Of a stretch of 64,000 nt of DNA, positions 33,010 to 45,100 are shown one piece after another. Location: positions 1 to 64,000 of the forward strand of contig LGRX02035075.1 in the NCBI GenBank assembly GCA_001247695.2, written 5' to 3'. Made by a program: the position numbers and the translations under genes. Positions within the stretch are counted from its first letter, which is position 1; each line of letters begins with the position of its first letter. The notes under the pieces are model-generated. The model was given only the letters and a program-made list of their open reading frames with translations, did not search any database and was not told where the DNA came from. The DNA comes from Cymbomonas tetramitiformis (taxonomy: Eukaryota > Chlorophyta > Pyramimonadophyceae > Pyramimonadales > Pyramimonadaceae).

Positions 33010-33870
33010 AAACCCAAGCATGCCAAACAGCGAAGGGCTTCCCGTGAGTTCCAGCGCACGTAACTTTGCAAAATATATTGATAAGATGCATATATTTCAC
33101 TTTTCTGAAGTGCAAGGTTTGCGATAGCTTGTGCGCGAAGTTAACATATCATTTCTTTGACCCAGATTTATGAGTTTGTATATCACGCTAAAATCTGTGT
33201 CAAAGAAATAGTAATACCATTTTGTGCACAGACTTTCTTAGACCTTGTGCTTCGAATATATCAAAGATAAATATCTTGGCAATATTTCTACGCAGTTACG
33301 TGCGCTAGAACGCACGGGAAGCCCTTCGCTGTTTAGCATGTATTGGGTTTGGAAACATTCGAACCCAAGCCCAATAGATCTGCCAAAGAAATAAATTGAT
33401 GGTTTTGCCAACAAGTTATCTCAAACCTTGTGCTTCTGAGAACTGAAAGATATGTGTCTTGTAAATATGTGTGCATAGTTTCGCGCGCTATAACGCACGG
33501 GAATTGCTTTTCAGTTTGGCATGTATTGGGTTTGGGTAAACTCGAACACAAACCCAATAAATCTCCAAAGAAATAAATTGATGGCTTCGTGCACAAGGCT
33601 TTTGAGGCCTTGGGCCTTTGGCAACTAAAAGATATATATCTTAGTAATACTTTTGCAAAGTTACGGGCGCTGGAACTCACGGGAAGCCCTTTGCTGTTTG
33701 GCATGTTTGGGTTTGGGTTTGCATGTACCCAAACCCATGATGTGTAGCACGCGTTTTGCGCATAGCTTACATCAGAGGTTGTGCGTTTGAGGGTGCACCA
33801 ATATTGCTGTTAGCAATATTGGTGCCAAGTATCGTGCGCTAGAACGCACGAGAACCCCTCCGCTGTTTGA
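33010..33870. repeat. Diverged 184-bp-type units, one inverted and about four direct
   Basis: CGCACGGGAAGCCC-like landmarks at 33311, 33494 (GAATTGC variant) and 33677 keep a spacing of 183 bp. An inverted unit lies at 33020-33065 and a shortened one near 33845. The TTGGGTTTGG...CCAAACCCAA stem is kept in most units. Confidence 0.8.
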
Positions 33871-34189
33871 GTTTTGATGCGATGTGCATGAAAGTTATAA
33901 GGGCCTCTCAGCTTAGCTCGCAGTCGCGACTGCAAACTGAGCTGATGCGGCCACGGCTCAGTCAAGAGCTCAAAAAACTCCTACCTAAGAGTCTAAATGA
34001 TATATCTTTGTGCATTACGAACGTTGGAAAATGTTTTCCCAATCTAATTTACTCGCAAACAGTGTGGGCAATCATACGTGCAGTGAAATATTCACGGCCG
34101 TGAATTCCAGATTCGGGAGGGCGTAAACCGTACGTTTATGTGAGAACTGAAGTCGGCTTGGTTGCAAAGACCTGTCTGGTATTTTCTCT

Positions 34190-34560
34190 AAGTATTTTCA
34201 GACGTTCCCAAAGTGACCAAAAACCGAACGATCGGCGATCGAACGGTTTTTGGTCACTTTGGGAGTGAGATCGTGAGTTTAGGCTTGGTGACAACACGCG
34301 AAACCACTGAGTATTTTCAGACGTGTTCCCAAAGTGACCAAAAACCGAACGATCGGCGATCGAACGGTTTTTGGTCACTTTGGGAGTAAGATCGCGAGTT
34401 TAGGCTTGGTGACAACACGCGAGACAACACTGAGTATTTTCAGACGCGTTCCCAAAGTGACCAAAAACCGAACGATCGGCGATCGAACGGTTTTGGTCAC
34501 TTTGGGAGTGAGATCGTGAGTTTCTAAGGCATGGTGACAACACGCGAGACAACACTCAGT
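34190..34560. repeat. Three tandem hairpin units of about 122 bp
   Basis: Each has GTATTTTCAGACG, then a long palindrome with core CCAAAAACCGAACGATCG and its inverse, then GTGAGATCGTGAGTTTAGGC. The central AA:AA mismatch is the same in all three. Copy 1 of the element has one comparable 56-bp palindrome at 5078-5133. Confidence 0.9.
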
Positions 34561-34610
34561 GTTTAAGTATTACCAGTGTTTAAGTATTACCAGTGTTTAA
34601 GTATTACCGT
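34558..34610 (+). repeat. 18-bp tandem repeat, three units
   Basis: Three copies of CAGTGTTTAAGTATTAC, the last running into GTCTGAAAATACTCA, the inverse of the hairpin-unit leader. Confidence 0.8.
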
Positions 34611-35334
34611 CTGAAAATACTCACTGTTTGATTTGTTAAATATGCAATTTTAACTAAAGGCGGAAGGCTTTCTCTCCGGGAGTGTGCCCCTGTCCAGCGA
34701 AATAAAGATCTCTAAGATTGAATACTAATCTGAGTAATCTTTTGCTTCAAAATATTATCACATATTCCTACTTAGTATGATGTGGGTACCCGTTTCGCTT
34801 CAAAGAAGATGAAACCCCATAGCGCAACTATTGCGGGTTTCAAATTCCTTAAATTCCACCCGCTTCCGCCAAATGAACGCGTCATCCCACAACGAGATGT
34901 GTGGTTGACCGTTCAGTTTGTGCAATTTGTTTAGGGAAAACAACGCATACGAAATACTATTTTTGCTAACGCTTCCCTCATCCGTTGCCCAGGCTCTCTT
35001 GCAAACGAGCGCGCGAATGAGGGAAGAAACGCCTAGCGGAAACGTGGACGCGGTTGACATCCGCGTTTCCGCTAGAGGTGAAATTGCACTGCCAAACGGT
35101 CAGTATGTGTTTATTATGCTTATATGATATGCGTGATATGTTCATGCTGTGCAGGATGCGTCCCTGTTGGGCGTGAGTCGAGTTGGCTGGCTCGAATCAC
35201 GCCCATGATTACCCCCCTCACAAGAACCGTCAAGCATCCTAGATTCCGAACGGATCTTGCTTCCAACCCATTCTAATTTGAGCAGAATTGCCTGCACACT
35301 CGGTATCGTGGTCAGGAACTCGCGTAGAATTACG

Positions 35335-35455
35335 TATCCGGTTCACTGAAAGCCCCATATCCGGTTCAACGAAAGCCCTGTATCTAGTTCAATGAAAGCC
35401 CCGTACCTGGTTCAACGAAAGCCCCGTATCTGGTTCAATGAAAGCCCCGTAATCT
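35335..35455 (+). repeat. Tandem repeat of about 26 bp, five units
   Basis: Units of the form GTATCTGGTTCAACGAAAGC with small differences. Lies between the hairpin array and the MRKPPK ORF. Confidence 0.75.
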
Positions 35456-35561
35456 TGCTTGCGCAAACAAAGTTGTTCCTAACACTTATTATGTAGTCAA
35501 CTGTACAAGGGAACCGTGGAAAGCAAGGGCAACGCACCTTTCATTTTTGATGGAGAATCTT

Positions 35562-35690
35562 TTACCCTGTCCTCTTTCTTGAATAGAGGACAATAAAATG
35601 CATACCATCAGTGTGTTCAACAGTACAACGATACCCGCCGTTGTCGCAAGAAAGGCACACCCTAGTGTACTTTTTCGGAGGCTTCCTCAT
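35562..35690 (-). CDS. Short MRKPPK / CxxC...C ORF in hairpin element copy 2
   Basis: 42 codons starting MRKPPKKYTRVCLSCDNGG with the third Cys in YRC. It matches the ORF at 6266-6490 in position relative to the right inverted repeat and in its first 24 residues, then diverges. Either a tiny protein or the first exon of a spliced one; I see no clear donor. Confidence 0.45.
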   Translation of the reverse strand: MRKPPKKYTRVCLSCDNGGYRCTVEHTDGMHFIVLYSRKRTG

Positions 35691-35875
35691 GTTTGCAAAA
35701 CCAAAGTGAACAGATGGGTGGGGGGAAAAAATTTAAACGCATTATTAAAAATTTAAACGCAAAATTTTAGACGCATATGCATGTGTCACAAACCTATTCC
35801 CCAAAAACAGATTGACATTTCTATTCCCCATTTTGGAGTTTTCTATTCCCGAATCATTATGCTACCGCATAGAGC

Positions 35876-37834
35876 CATAAACGCATACGTGCTCAAGCAT
35901 GCTGGACTCGTCAATCACTTCGCTCCTACGACATGTTTATTCAATCGTACTTGCGCCGTGATTTATTTTACCGATTTACCGAGGACATGGCATACTCATG
36001 ACCGCCTGTCGTCTTGTTTAGTTCAGGCTTTGACATATCTCCCCACTTTGAAGTATTGTGACCTCGCAATGAAAATATACGGATAAGAGTCAGTTGAGAT
36101 CTTTGTCTGCTACGGTGAAGCTGGCCGCAGCATTTTGATAACCATGTACAACCATTCATGTCGATTCTCTTGCTCATGGAATCATCGCTAACCAATTCAA
36201 CTATAAGCAAAGCAAACACGACTATATATACTTCGAAGCATATATATATATGGATTTATTTCAATATGAGCGTAGGCAAATGTGTTGGATATACCCCTAG
36301 GACCCGGGATATATTCACTCAGTGATAGTTTTCTCAGAATGTAATAAAGTTGATCAGTTAACCCGATATAACGGGCATAAACAGTTAGGGTTCAGGTTCG
36401 GGTGACAGTCAGAAAGCACCTTTTTTTTGTCGCGAGGTGTATTTTTTCTGTCGTGTCGCAAACAGATCCGATTATACTCAACATTATACACCGACGGTTC
36501 GCAGCTTTTTCAAAAAAAAGCTGCAAGGTCCTGCGTTTCCCTTATAGGAGCGAAACAGGTTTTCCTGGAAAAAGTGACATCGACATACACGATACTACCA
36601 GAACTGTCCACCTTGGGGCCCTTTTTTACGGAAACAGTGTGATTTCCCCGACAGATCGGGAGTAACCGCCCATATATAATTATGTTGCAGTCCACACCGG
36701 TCACCTTAAGATGACAAGCAGGAGAGTTATACAAATCGATCGAGCATTGCCGCCAATCAGAGACGCATAGAATATTCCTGGGCGTAGTATCGAATTATGG
36801 ATATTCATGCAGAAGTTATCAGCGCGACAGATTTCAGATGGCGTATAAAAGATATTTCCGACCGATCGCGCATAATCGCCAATCAGAGAAGCCATGAGAT
36901 TAGATAAACTCCATGAATATGGGTCACACGCGAAATACCATAAGCTGACTGTGCACGTAGAAGGAGCACGTGTTTTTTGTATAATTATAGAAGGAGCACG
37001 TGCTACAGATTTCAGGGTGGCTTACATGAGATGTTTTCGACCGATCGCGCGTAACCGCCAATAAGAAGTGCGAGCACCTGAGATAGGCACCATGAATATG
37101 GGACGACAAGGAAAAGGGATCGCACGACAAAAACGAGATGGTTTGCAGACGCTGGCTAAGCCAATCAGCGACGCGATCAGTTTCGATTTATATATTGGTA
37201 AATTAAAAAACTGCACCACAAAAAGCCCTTAAGTGTGGCGTCCTCGCGACAAATGCGATGCGACTGGATTCAGACTTTCGCAACATGCTGACATGGCATG
37301 GTTTTGCGACACGGTGTACTTTCTTTTGTCGCACGAAGATTACAGTGTCACAGTTGAATGCCACACCCGCTAGACATGTCGGTGTGACCTCCATCCATCG
37401 TCCGGTCGACATCAACATGGCAACGCATGTCATGTCATGGCGAAATCGGCTCACCGGTGAGACCCACGCGGGCCGCGGCGGCGGCTGGCTGATTTCACAT
37501 ATCCGATATTATCTCGATTTTGACACATAAGTTCACTCTTGACGCTTTGGTTATGCGGCGCACCTCACACTGTTTCCTGCTGTGTCCTGCTTTGTCCTGC
37601 TGCATGTATTTTTTCCTTGCATACTAACTAATTTCCGGTTAGATCGTAACATCCTTGCTGAGTTGCTTTTCGTTGTTCTACAGGTCGCGTTCGTTGTTGC
37701 TTTACGTGTGACGCCGCCAGCAGCATTCGGTTGCTGGCGGCACTTAAATTTCTTCGTAGACGGCATTCGTTCTTGTAGGCCGGCTGACGGGCTGTGCCTA
37801 AGCCCGACGGTTTTCATGTTGTCACAAGCTTTCA
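35876..37834. other. Intergenic region with a dispersed short repeat
   Basis: From 36735 to 37190 a unit containing CGATCG.GC...CCGCCAATCAGAGA recurs about four times (36737, 36861, 37041, 37157), two of them followed by CCATGAATATGGG. From 37600 to 37834 several splice-acceptor-like strings are visible (TACTAACTAATTTCCGGTTAG; TTTTCGTTGTTCTACAG), so untranslated exons of a plus-strand host transcript are possible but not shown. Confidence 0.4.
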
Positions 37835-37839
37835 CTAAC

Positions 37840-38078
37840 TGCGAGGAAGACAGATACGCTGTCCGGCTAAGCTCCCTAGGAAACAAACTGATAATCATAT
37901 AACTTGTCTGGCCGAAGCTTTATGCTCTCGGAAACCCAGACAGTAACAATGACTGTACTACTGTACTGTACTACTGTACAGTACAGTGCTAGGATGTCAC
38001 GGACACGATACGGAAGCAGGGTCAGGCTAGGGGCTAGTCAGAGCCCATAATAACTAAGCCTAAACCCGAAGTCCAACA
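37840..38078 (-). repeat. 3' LTR of gag-only copy 2
   Basis: 239 bp, TGCGAGGAAG...GAAGTCCAACA in plus orientation, preceded by CTAAC. Confidence 0.9.
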
Positions 38079-38263
38079 CACCACCCGTGGGTGTGACTAC
38101 CTAGCAAAGCAGGTACAGTACATACAGCCACGAGATACAAACAAACACCTAACATTCACTTCGGTGGAAACCGATCACTTCTAGCTGGGTGCCGGGGTCT
38201 TGACCCGGTCATCCCACTACTGGGCTAAAGCTAACCAAGCTGCCAGGATAGATGCCAAGAAAC

Positions 38264-41020
38264 TCAGCCACTTTGAGGCTGGTCAGCAGAGCCGAGTTCA
38301 GCGGTTGGGATGTAAATACAGAAGAATCCCGAAGTGAATTGCAAGCCGTCTTGTCGAAATTGAGCACCACCAGGCCCAAGTGGGCAAGGCGGTTCCACAG
38401 CAGAGAGTAAATCAACTGAAGAATTCTGATAAGTAGGATCCCACGGTGGTTTGAACCCTGAAGAAAGAGTTTGAATAACTCGATCGCCAGGCGGCCAATC
38501 ACGGATGTCCGGAAAGCCAAGTGGCGGATCCGGAGCAAAGAGATCTCCAGTAGACCGATGGACGGTGACTCCGGGCTCAACCAGGCCCCTGTCACCACCG
38601 CCCACGGCAACCAGAGACGCCGTAGCACTGGCCAACAGAGAACAGCAGAGCACCGAAGACATCAATGCACACCGGAGAAAACTCGGCGGAGCCCGTGGAC
38701 GATACATCGGAGCTGCTAGTGGCGATGCCCCCCTGTCAGAGCCATGCTCAAGAGTGCCGAAGGAGTCAAAAGCCACTTGTTGTCCGCCGTCAGAGTCATT
38801 GTCAGAGCCTCGGTCGTTGTCAGAGACCTTCAGAGCCAATTTCAGAAGCCTCAATCGTCATGCCAGCAAACAGCGGAGCCGGTGCAGAGTCGCCAAGCCA
38901 GAGCGATGGGACAGAACCAGGCAAGCCGAGAGAGCCAGGCACAGCCACTGGTGGGTCATGAGCCGTAGGCACACCACCAGCCACGAGTGCAGAGGGATCC
39001 CGAACCGCAGGCGGTGGCGGAATCGAACCCCGTGCACCCGAGTGGAACGTGGCCAGAGGAAAGTGAGCCTCGCCGTCATCGTCAGCTGCCGCATCCTGAG
39101 CGGAAGCCGCCGCATCCTGAAAGTGCTTCAGAGATGTGGGCTCAGCCGGCACAAAGGAATGCGCCGACAGCTCGCACACCTCTGGGCGACCCTCCATCGT
39201 GCAGAGCGACTCGAAGGCGTGCTCATCTCCCGCGTCATAGAAACGCTGGAAACGAACAGCCAAGCAGTCAGTCTCGTAGTCTTCAACCGCACCACAATAG
39301 TGGGCAGAGTGAAGACCGCCGTTGGGGCATTCAGCATGCCAGTGTTTCAAACCACTTTGTGCACACACCGCATTCTTGCAGTGGGGCACGAAGGCACCAC
39401 TCTTCTTGTCAAACGAGACAGGAGGAGCGGTGCCAAGCGGCTTAACACCAGCACGATGATGCTTAGCAGCAGAGCGGGTAAGGTGCTTGCCCGCAGGCGG
39501 TGCTCCTTCCCGTTTCTGCCGCTTCAGGTCACGAATGTCCTGCTGCATGCGCTCCAGCTGCTTCTGCAGACTGGACAACGCCGCAGCCAGGTCAGACGCG
39601 CCATCGCCGAATGACAGAGCAGAACAGGAGTGTCAGAGACTTGCAGGCCGTGGCGGAACTGCTCCCGCACACGAGCCTGAATAGTCAAAAGAGACACGCC
39701 TTGCCGCTGGTCAGCCCGAGCCAAGGAATTAGCCAAGTCACGGTACAACGCCGAATTGCCGAGAGCCTTGAGAAACTGCCGCTTCACCGCGTCCTCTGGC
39801 AAGTTGTGGGAACGCTGAACGTCCCGCAACAGGCCATTGAACTCACGGATGCCACGGTCAGGATCTTTGCTGCTGGGGATACGGACCGCCAGCAGCAACT
39901 CAAAAGAGTCAAAGGGTTCCGAACGCTCCTGGAGCATGCGCACTACCTCAAGGGCAGCGCGCTTGCCATCTCCAGGAACGTCGGACCCAGAGGCCTCAAG
40001 CCAGTCACGGGCAGGCGAGCCAGGGCGAGCCAGAAATGTCAGAGCCGAAAGCAGCAGTTCATTTGCCTCATGCCTAGCCTCCACAGTCATGTTGGCCAAG
40101 TCAAACAGGGGAGCAAACGCCGTCGACTGAAGCATAAACTGCGTGCGGAGCTCATGCATTAATTGTGAAAAAATGTCCACAGCGTCTGTCTCTGTTCCAG
40201 CGAATAAGGCTGGCACTGGTTTTACCACTGGTAATACCTTTACCGGTATTACCCGGTAATTTTACCGGTAATACCAAGGCCCATAATCCTTTACCATGCT
40301 CTAGTGTGGTAAAGTGCCAAATTCCCAAAATCCTTTACCATTGGTAATACCATTTTGGTATTACCATTGGTATTACCACCTGGAATCACGATTTTACCCC
40401 ATTTTACCCCTGTGTTACCATGAATCCGTGACTACCATACCAGGTTACCAGCCGCCATCCATGGGTAGTGGTTCCGTGAATTCGTCTCATCGAAACTTTA
40501 CTCAACATTTTCGTTGACGGGCCTGCGTGGCGGTGCCATACCCATTTAAAAATGTCGGAATCGGACATTTGGGGCAGTGCGCAAAAGTGTGTGTATAGAT
40601 AATGTCCTCGTGGGGGCAGTGCGCAAAAGTGTGTGTAGAGAGAATGGCCTCGTGGGCAAGGTTTTGAGAGTCCCTCGCACGTCGGTATTACCACGGTATT
40701 ACCCAGTAAAGTATTACCGGTAATTTTACCGGTATTACCGAGGCCGAAAATCCTTTACCCGGTAAAATGCCAGCCTTACCAGCGAAGCGCTCCGACTTGT
40801 CTCCGAGAATTTTGGTGGCAACAATTTTGGCAACCCTTCTGTCGAAACTGTCTCGAGCCAGCTGCTGACATTTTTCAAGAACTTCTCTCGCAGCTGCGGT
40901 GGTCGGAGCCGGCAGCTGCGGTGTTTGCGGTGTCGCTGAGTGCTGTGCACCCACATCGTCAAAAATCGTCTCCAATCTACGGACGCGTGAACGCGTCATT
41001 CTATTTGCTGCGGTAACCAT
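38264..41020 (-). pseudogene. Gag-like protein of copy 2 (MITE-interrupted, frameshifted)
   Basis: N-terminus at 41020 (MVTAANRMTRSRV). The frame is broken at ERFAG by the MITE, continues to about 39620 where one base is missing relative to copy 1, resumes through the coiled coil, the CKNAVC...HWHAEC zinc motif (near 39380) and the acidic part. It shifts again near 38850 before the hydrophobic segment (SSVLCCSLLASATASLV). The breaks differ from those of copy 1, so the family's gag was intact when both copies moved. Confidence 0.8.
40205..40778. mobile_element. hAT-type MITE with GGTAATACC arrays
   Basis: Ends TAAGGCTGGCA and its inverse, flanked by the 8-bp duplication CCAGCGAA (40197-40204, 40779-40786). 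Both halves are dense in ACCGGTAATACC/GGTAAAATTACCGG words that make long imperfect inverted repeats. An internal tandem duplication of about 45 bp lies at 40569-40658 (GGGGCAGTGCGCAAAAGTG). Confidence 0.9.
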
Positions 41021-41463
41021 GATAGAGAGACAGGGGAGAAGGTTGAGCTGAACAGGGGGGATGGTGAAAGAACGCTCACAGCGGCCAGATGCTCTGTAGA
41101 AGTCTCAGCTGAATGGATCGCGATTCACAGGTCGTAAGCGGAAGACGCAAGAGCGGCCAAAATAAGTCACGTGTGGAACGACCTCGCCGGAGCCAGCGGC
41201 GCACGAAACAAATCAACTCTCGCTGCGACGATGCTGCCGCAAAAATAAAAACAATCCGTCACCAACTGATCTCCTGCGCAGCGAAGGCGAGCACAATGCG
41301 TGCCGCCATCACCGCCAAGCTAAAAGGCCATACCGTAAGAGAACAATACACCACCGCCCAAGTGGGCGCTCAACCCCTCCTACGTCCTACTTAGCCGAAC
41401 ATGGCAACAGCTAGGCGCTGTGCCATCATCAGAATCACCGGAAAGCCGGTGCGGCCTATAACC

Positions 41464-41702
41464 TGCGAGGAAGACAGATACGCTGTCCGGCTAAGCTCCC
41501 TAGGAAACAAACTGATAATCATATAACTTGTCTGGCCGAAGCTTTATGCTCTCGGAAACCCAGACAGTAACAATGACTGTACTACTGTACTGTACTACTG
41601 TACAGTACAGTGCTAGGATGTCACGGACACGATACGGAAGCAGGGTCAGGCTAGGGGCTAGTCAGAGCCCATAATAACTAAGCCTAAACCCGAAGTCCAG
41701 CA
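41464..41702 (-). repeat. 5' LTR of gag-only copy 2
   Basis: 239 bp, nearly identical to 37840-38078, followed by the CTAAC duplication. Confidence 0.9.
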
Positions 41703-41707
41703 CTAAC

Positions 41708-42130
41708 TGATATTTTGCAGGAAATAATAATAATAATAAAACATTTACGCTAGCAGAAGGGACAAAGTCCTGAGAGTGCGGTAACCCTGCAAAGCAGGCT
41801 AGTGAAAACACTAGGGGCTACTCCCTCTACTATAGCGCGCCCACAAAGGGGCTCAACCCACTTTTCAGCAGGGTGACATCTAGAGAAAAAGCTAGGTGCT
41901 AAGCAAAAAACTCTAGAAGATGGAGAAGCAGCCATGGCCGGGTGAGTGGAGGGGTGGCTGAAACTAGGCGGTGGGGAGGGAAGTCGAAGAATTAAGGGGG
42001 TATTTGGAGACGATGAGGAAGGAGGTCAGGGTGGGCGGAGGAGAGGGGGGGGTGGTGGGGGAGGGGAGAGGGGGGGGGGCCCCTCCCCTATAGGACAGAG
42101 AGCCATCTTTTATTGCAAGACTTTTGAAAA
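41708..42130 (-). other. 3' UTR and possible tail of the LINE-like element
   Basis: On the minus strand an AATAAA lies at 42108-42113, just after the ORF2 stop, followed by a G/C homopolymer-rich stretch (42030-42090) and, near 41725, a (TTA)n run that could be the simple-repeat tail of a LINE. The exact 3' end is not fixed. Confidence 0.5.
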
Positions 42131-45100
42131 TTATTGCAGGAGGGTTTGAAGAAAGTCATTTGTTTTTTGCACAGCTTCTGTTTCAGTCATGGTCTCATTG
42201 CCCAGGATGTCAACTGTATGCGGGTCAGTGTTCAAGGTGGTGGGGGTGTTTAGCAGAAACAAGTCTCGCCTATTTCTGGTGTGTTGCCTACAGATTCTTG
42301 AAAGTTTTTTAAGGAGAGTTTTAATCTTGCCACGGGGAACACCTATCGTGTTGAGGACAGTACCGAAAAGAGGAGGGAGGTACCCCATGAGTGTAAGTGC
42401 TTTGGGCCATTTCACGGTGCTAATGAAGGGCTTAGAAGCTGCATTGGTGATTGTCGTATCATGGTGACCGCCATAATAATGCTCAGCACCATTCTGATGA
42501 TAGGGGGGGTCTTGAGTGGGCCATGGGCACAACGAAGAAGGGAGTACGTTGTCCCTTTCGTTCAGAACTTCATTCCAAATATCAGAGCTAACTCCGGTGT
42601 ATTCTAGTCTCCTCTCCGTGACTCTGGACTTAGGAAGGACATTGAGGAACCATCTAGCAATCTTTTTCTGTGTAGGCCTCCAGTCAAAGGCTGGTTGAGT
42701 ATCGCTGGGTGCACTGTCTATAGCTATGATAACGACATCCGAAAAATCATCCTTATAGCATCCGCCACCTGGGAGAACGTAGGGGTCATCACCCGTCCAA
42801 TAACCATGTGGGATAAATGGAATAGTGTTATGCGGGAATCTGAAAACGAGTTTAAAACCTTTATCAAACCATCTTTTTTGGTTTTTGGGAGACAGTGGAA
42901 GAATCCATGTTCCTGAAAATCCGGGTACAGTGTTGGCCGCTTTATGTCCCATTTCCAAGGTAGTCATAACCGCCGAAGATTTGCCCTTATCCTTTCCATC
43001 AAAGGGGGGATTTCCGTAAACTATTCTGCCAATGCCTGTTAACGGGTCCACGTAGGCATCCCAAGCGAGGCCATCAAAACCGATTTTCCCATGATAACAG
43101 AAGGGCTTGAGGGCTTTTTTCATTCTAGTGGTGGGTATGCATCTTCTCGAGTAAATTCTAGGGTGGGCATTTAGTGGGTTGGAGAAAAGTTCACAGCCGT
43201 TTTTGTCAAGGTTTCTGTCATCCACCAAAATATCTAAGAGGCTTCTTCTTATTGCATAGCAGTTTTTAGGGTCTCCCGATTCAAACTTACATGCATTGAG
43301 GGCTTCATGGATATCGTGTGCCCTATTCGAGTACTCCGCAAGTGAGCATGGGACTGCTTTGTTGGAAAGGCGGTGCCAAGCCAAAAGTTTCCAAAACTCT
43401 TTCTTTTGGACATATTGGAGTTCGGGATATTTAATTGTTCCCGTAACATGGTCCACTTCAGGTTTTGCGGTCACAGCAATGGTATTCTTTTTTGAACTTG
43501 ATGGACGGTACATGCTAGCTTCCGGGAGAGCGTGTAAGTATAATTCTTCATTCATTTCCTGTCTTAGGTCAGCAAGTGGAAAAAGTTTCGATGGTTGTGT
43601 TCTGATGTATGTGGTACCCTTTCCAGGGTTTAGTAGTTTAGGCTTTTCTGAGATTTCTTCAGCGATGATTTTCCTTAGTTCGATATCTTGGGTTGTTCTA
43701 AGGTTATACAAACTATCATTATGTCCTGGGCATTCGAGTTGGATGTGTTCGAAGGTGCATTTTGTATTCTGTTGGCAGTAGGGGCAGTTTTCGGACCCGA
43801 TTTTCCCCAGTTTAAATAAGCGTGCAGGAGAGGCTTGAAGACCCAGGAGTTCTCTACTTCTAGAAGCGGTGAAAGCTTTAGGTGTCATTTTGGAAATATC
43901 TTTGGTGGGGGCGGTGTTATTCTCGTTGAGCATTCTCAGATGCTTCCCTTGGGACTGTAGGGTTCTCCAATTATGATAGTGTGAGAGTCGTTGAATTCTT
44001 CTGATGTGGCTACGTATATCGCCTAAAATAGGGACCTCAAAAAAGAATAATGAGAAGGGTAGTTCCTCAGCAGGGTCGTAGCGGGAGATGTCAAAACAGC
44101 CCCCTCTGAATGAGGCTCTTTTAGCAGTACGGTCCACTCTGTCGTGGACTTTGTCATTATTGTGACCCCTAATCCATTTAAGGATGATTTTACTGTGGTC
44201 TCCTTCACTGTAGAAGCCAAGTTCTTCTAGCAGTAGGCGAACAGCCTGCACATCTCTGCGATTAGCTTCACGTAGTTTGTCCCGAGCACTCATGGACCTG
44301 CCATCCTTTGTTACCGCAGATATTGCTGCCATGGAGTCAATGGCATGTACCATTGGAGTAATAGATTTGAGGAGTTTCTCTTTTTGTTCTGTGAGTAGAA
44401 ATCGCAGTCCCGCAATTTCAGCAGATGTGCTACTCGGGTTTTGGATATCCTCCTTGATAAGGAGCCCCTGTGCGGAGAAAGTTCTTGAGGGGGGGATATT
44501 CATCTTCCGTACAAGTGGCATCCCGTTGTCAAAGTTTTTTATAGCATATGCTGCCCCACTGCATGCTGTTTTCTTTCCAGCAAAAAGGGAACCATCGCTT
44601 GCCATATCGTAGTCTTCCATTTGTTTGCTCTTTTCGGCGTTGGGGGTGAATTCTTCTTCCGAGTCGCTAGGGCAACTGTATTCACTTTCTTCCTCCGCAG
44701 TTTTGTTTTTCATTCTAGCAATAATGGTTTCATACTGTCTGTCTGAGATGTAATCATAGTGTGAGTTGATATCACTAACTGTAGCAAGGACAGAAGAGGG
44801 CGGGTCCATGTGGTCATTATATTCAAAAATAGAACCTGCTGGAATTAGGATGCAACCGTCATTGGTGATGCTATATTCAAAGTCGTATTGGAGACTGTTG
44901 GTACCTTTGATTCTGACAAAGACATTAGGGTTTATGGCATTGTTACTGTATTCTGTATATTGTATTGACATGGCCTCTAAGTCAATATTGGTAATGTGAA
45001 TAAGAGAGATGGAATTTCGGTCACCATTTCCTTTCCAATGAAATTCACCCGTGTCAGGGGGTACTATGTTGTCTCTATATTGTTTCTTGACATATCTAGC

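Larger units (their letters stand above)
32446..35865 (-). mobile_element. Inverted-repeat element packed with hairpins (copy 2)
   Basis: Inverted ends of about 85 bp (32446-32530 and 35785-35865) share GGAATAGAAAACTCC, AAAATGGGGAATAGAAAT and CTGTTTTTGGGGAATAG. The 10-bp word CGCATAGAGC flanks both ends (32436-32445, 35866-35875), the duplication size typical of Mutator-like elements. The interior has 184-bp-type units in both orientations (33010-33870), three tandem units of about 122 bp each with a 57-bp near-palindrome (34207-34263, 34328-34384, 34451-34506), an 18-bp and a 27-bp tandem repeat, other hairpins (34980-35110, 35155-35200) and a minus MRKPPK ORF just inside the right end. Same architecture as 4895-6648. 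No transposase found. Confidence 0.8.
37840..41702 (-). mobile_element. Gag-only LTR retrotransposon, copy 2
   Basis: LTRs 37840-38078 and 41464-41702 are flanked by the 5-bp duplication CTAAC (37835-37839, 41703-41707). Minus-stranded, same LTR family and gag as copy 1, no pol. Inside the 5' LTR the minus strand reads GGTTATAGGCCGCACC. A 574-bp hAT MITE (40205-40778) interrupts gag. Confidence 0.9.

Noticed and set aside
32446..35865. CRISPR-like spaced repeats
   Set aside because: Repeats are 122-184 bp palindromic units in a eukaryotic transposon with inverted ends and a target duplication; no unique spacers and no cas genes.
38505..39614. 369-codon plus-strand ORF
   Set aside because: Antisense of gag copy 2. 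The minus frame matches copies 1 and 3 and has the zinc motif.
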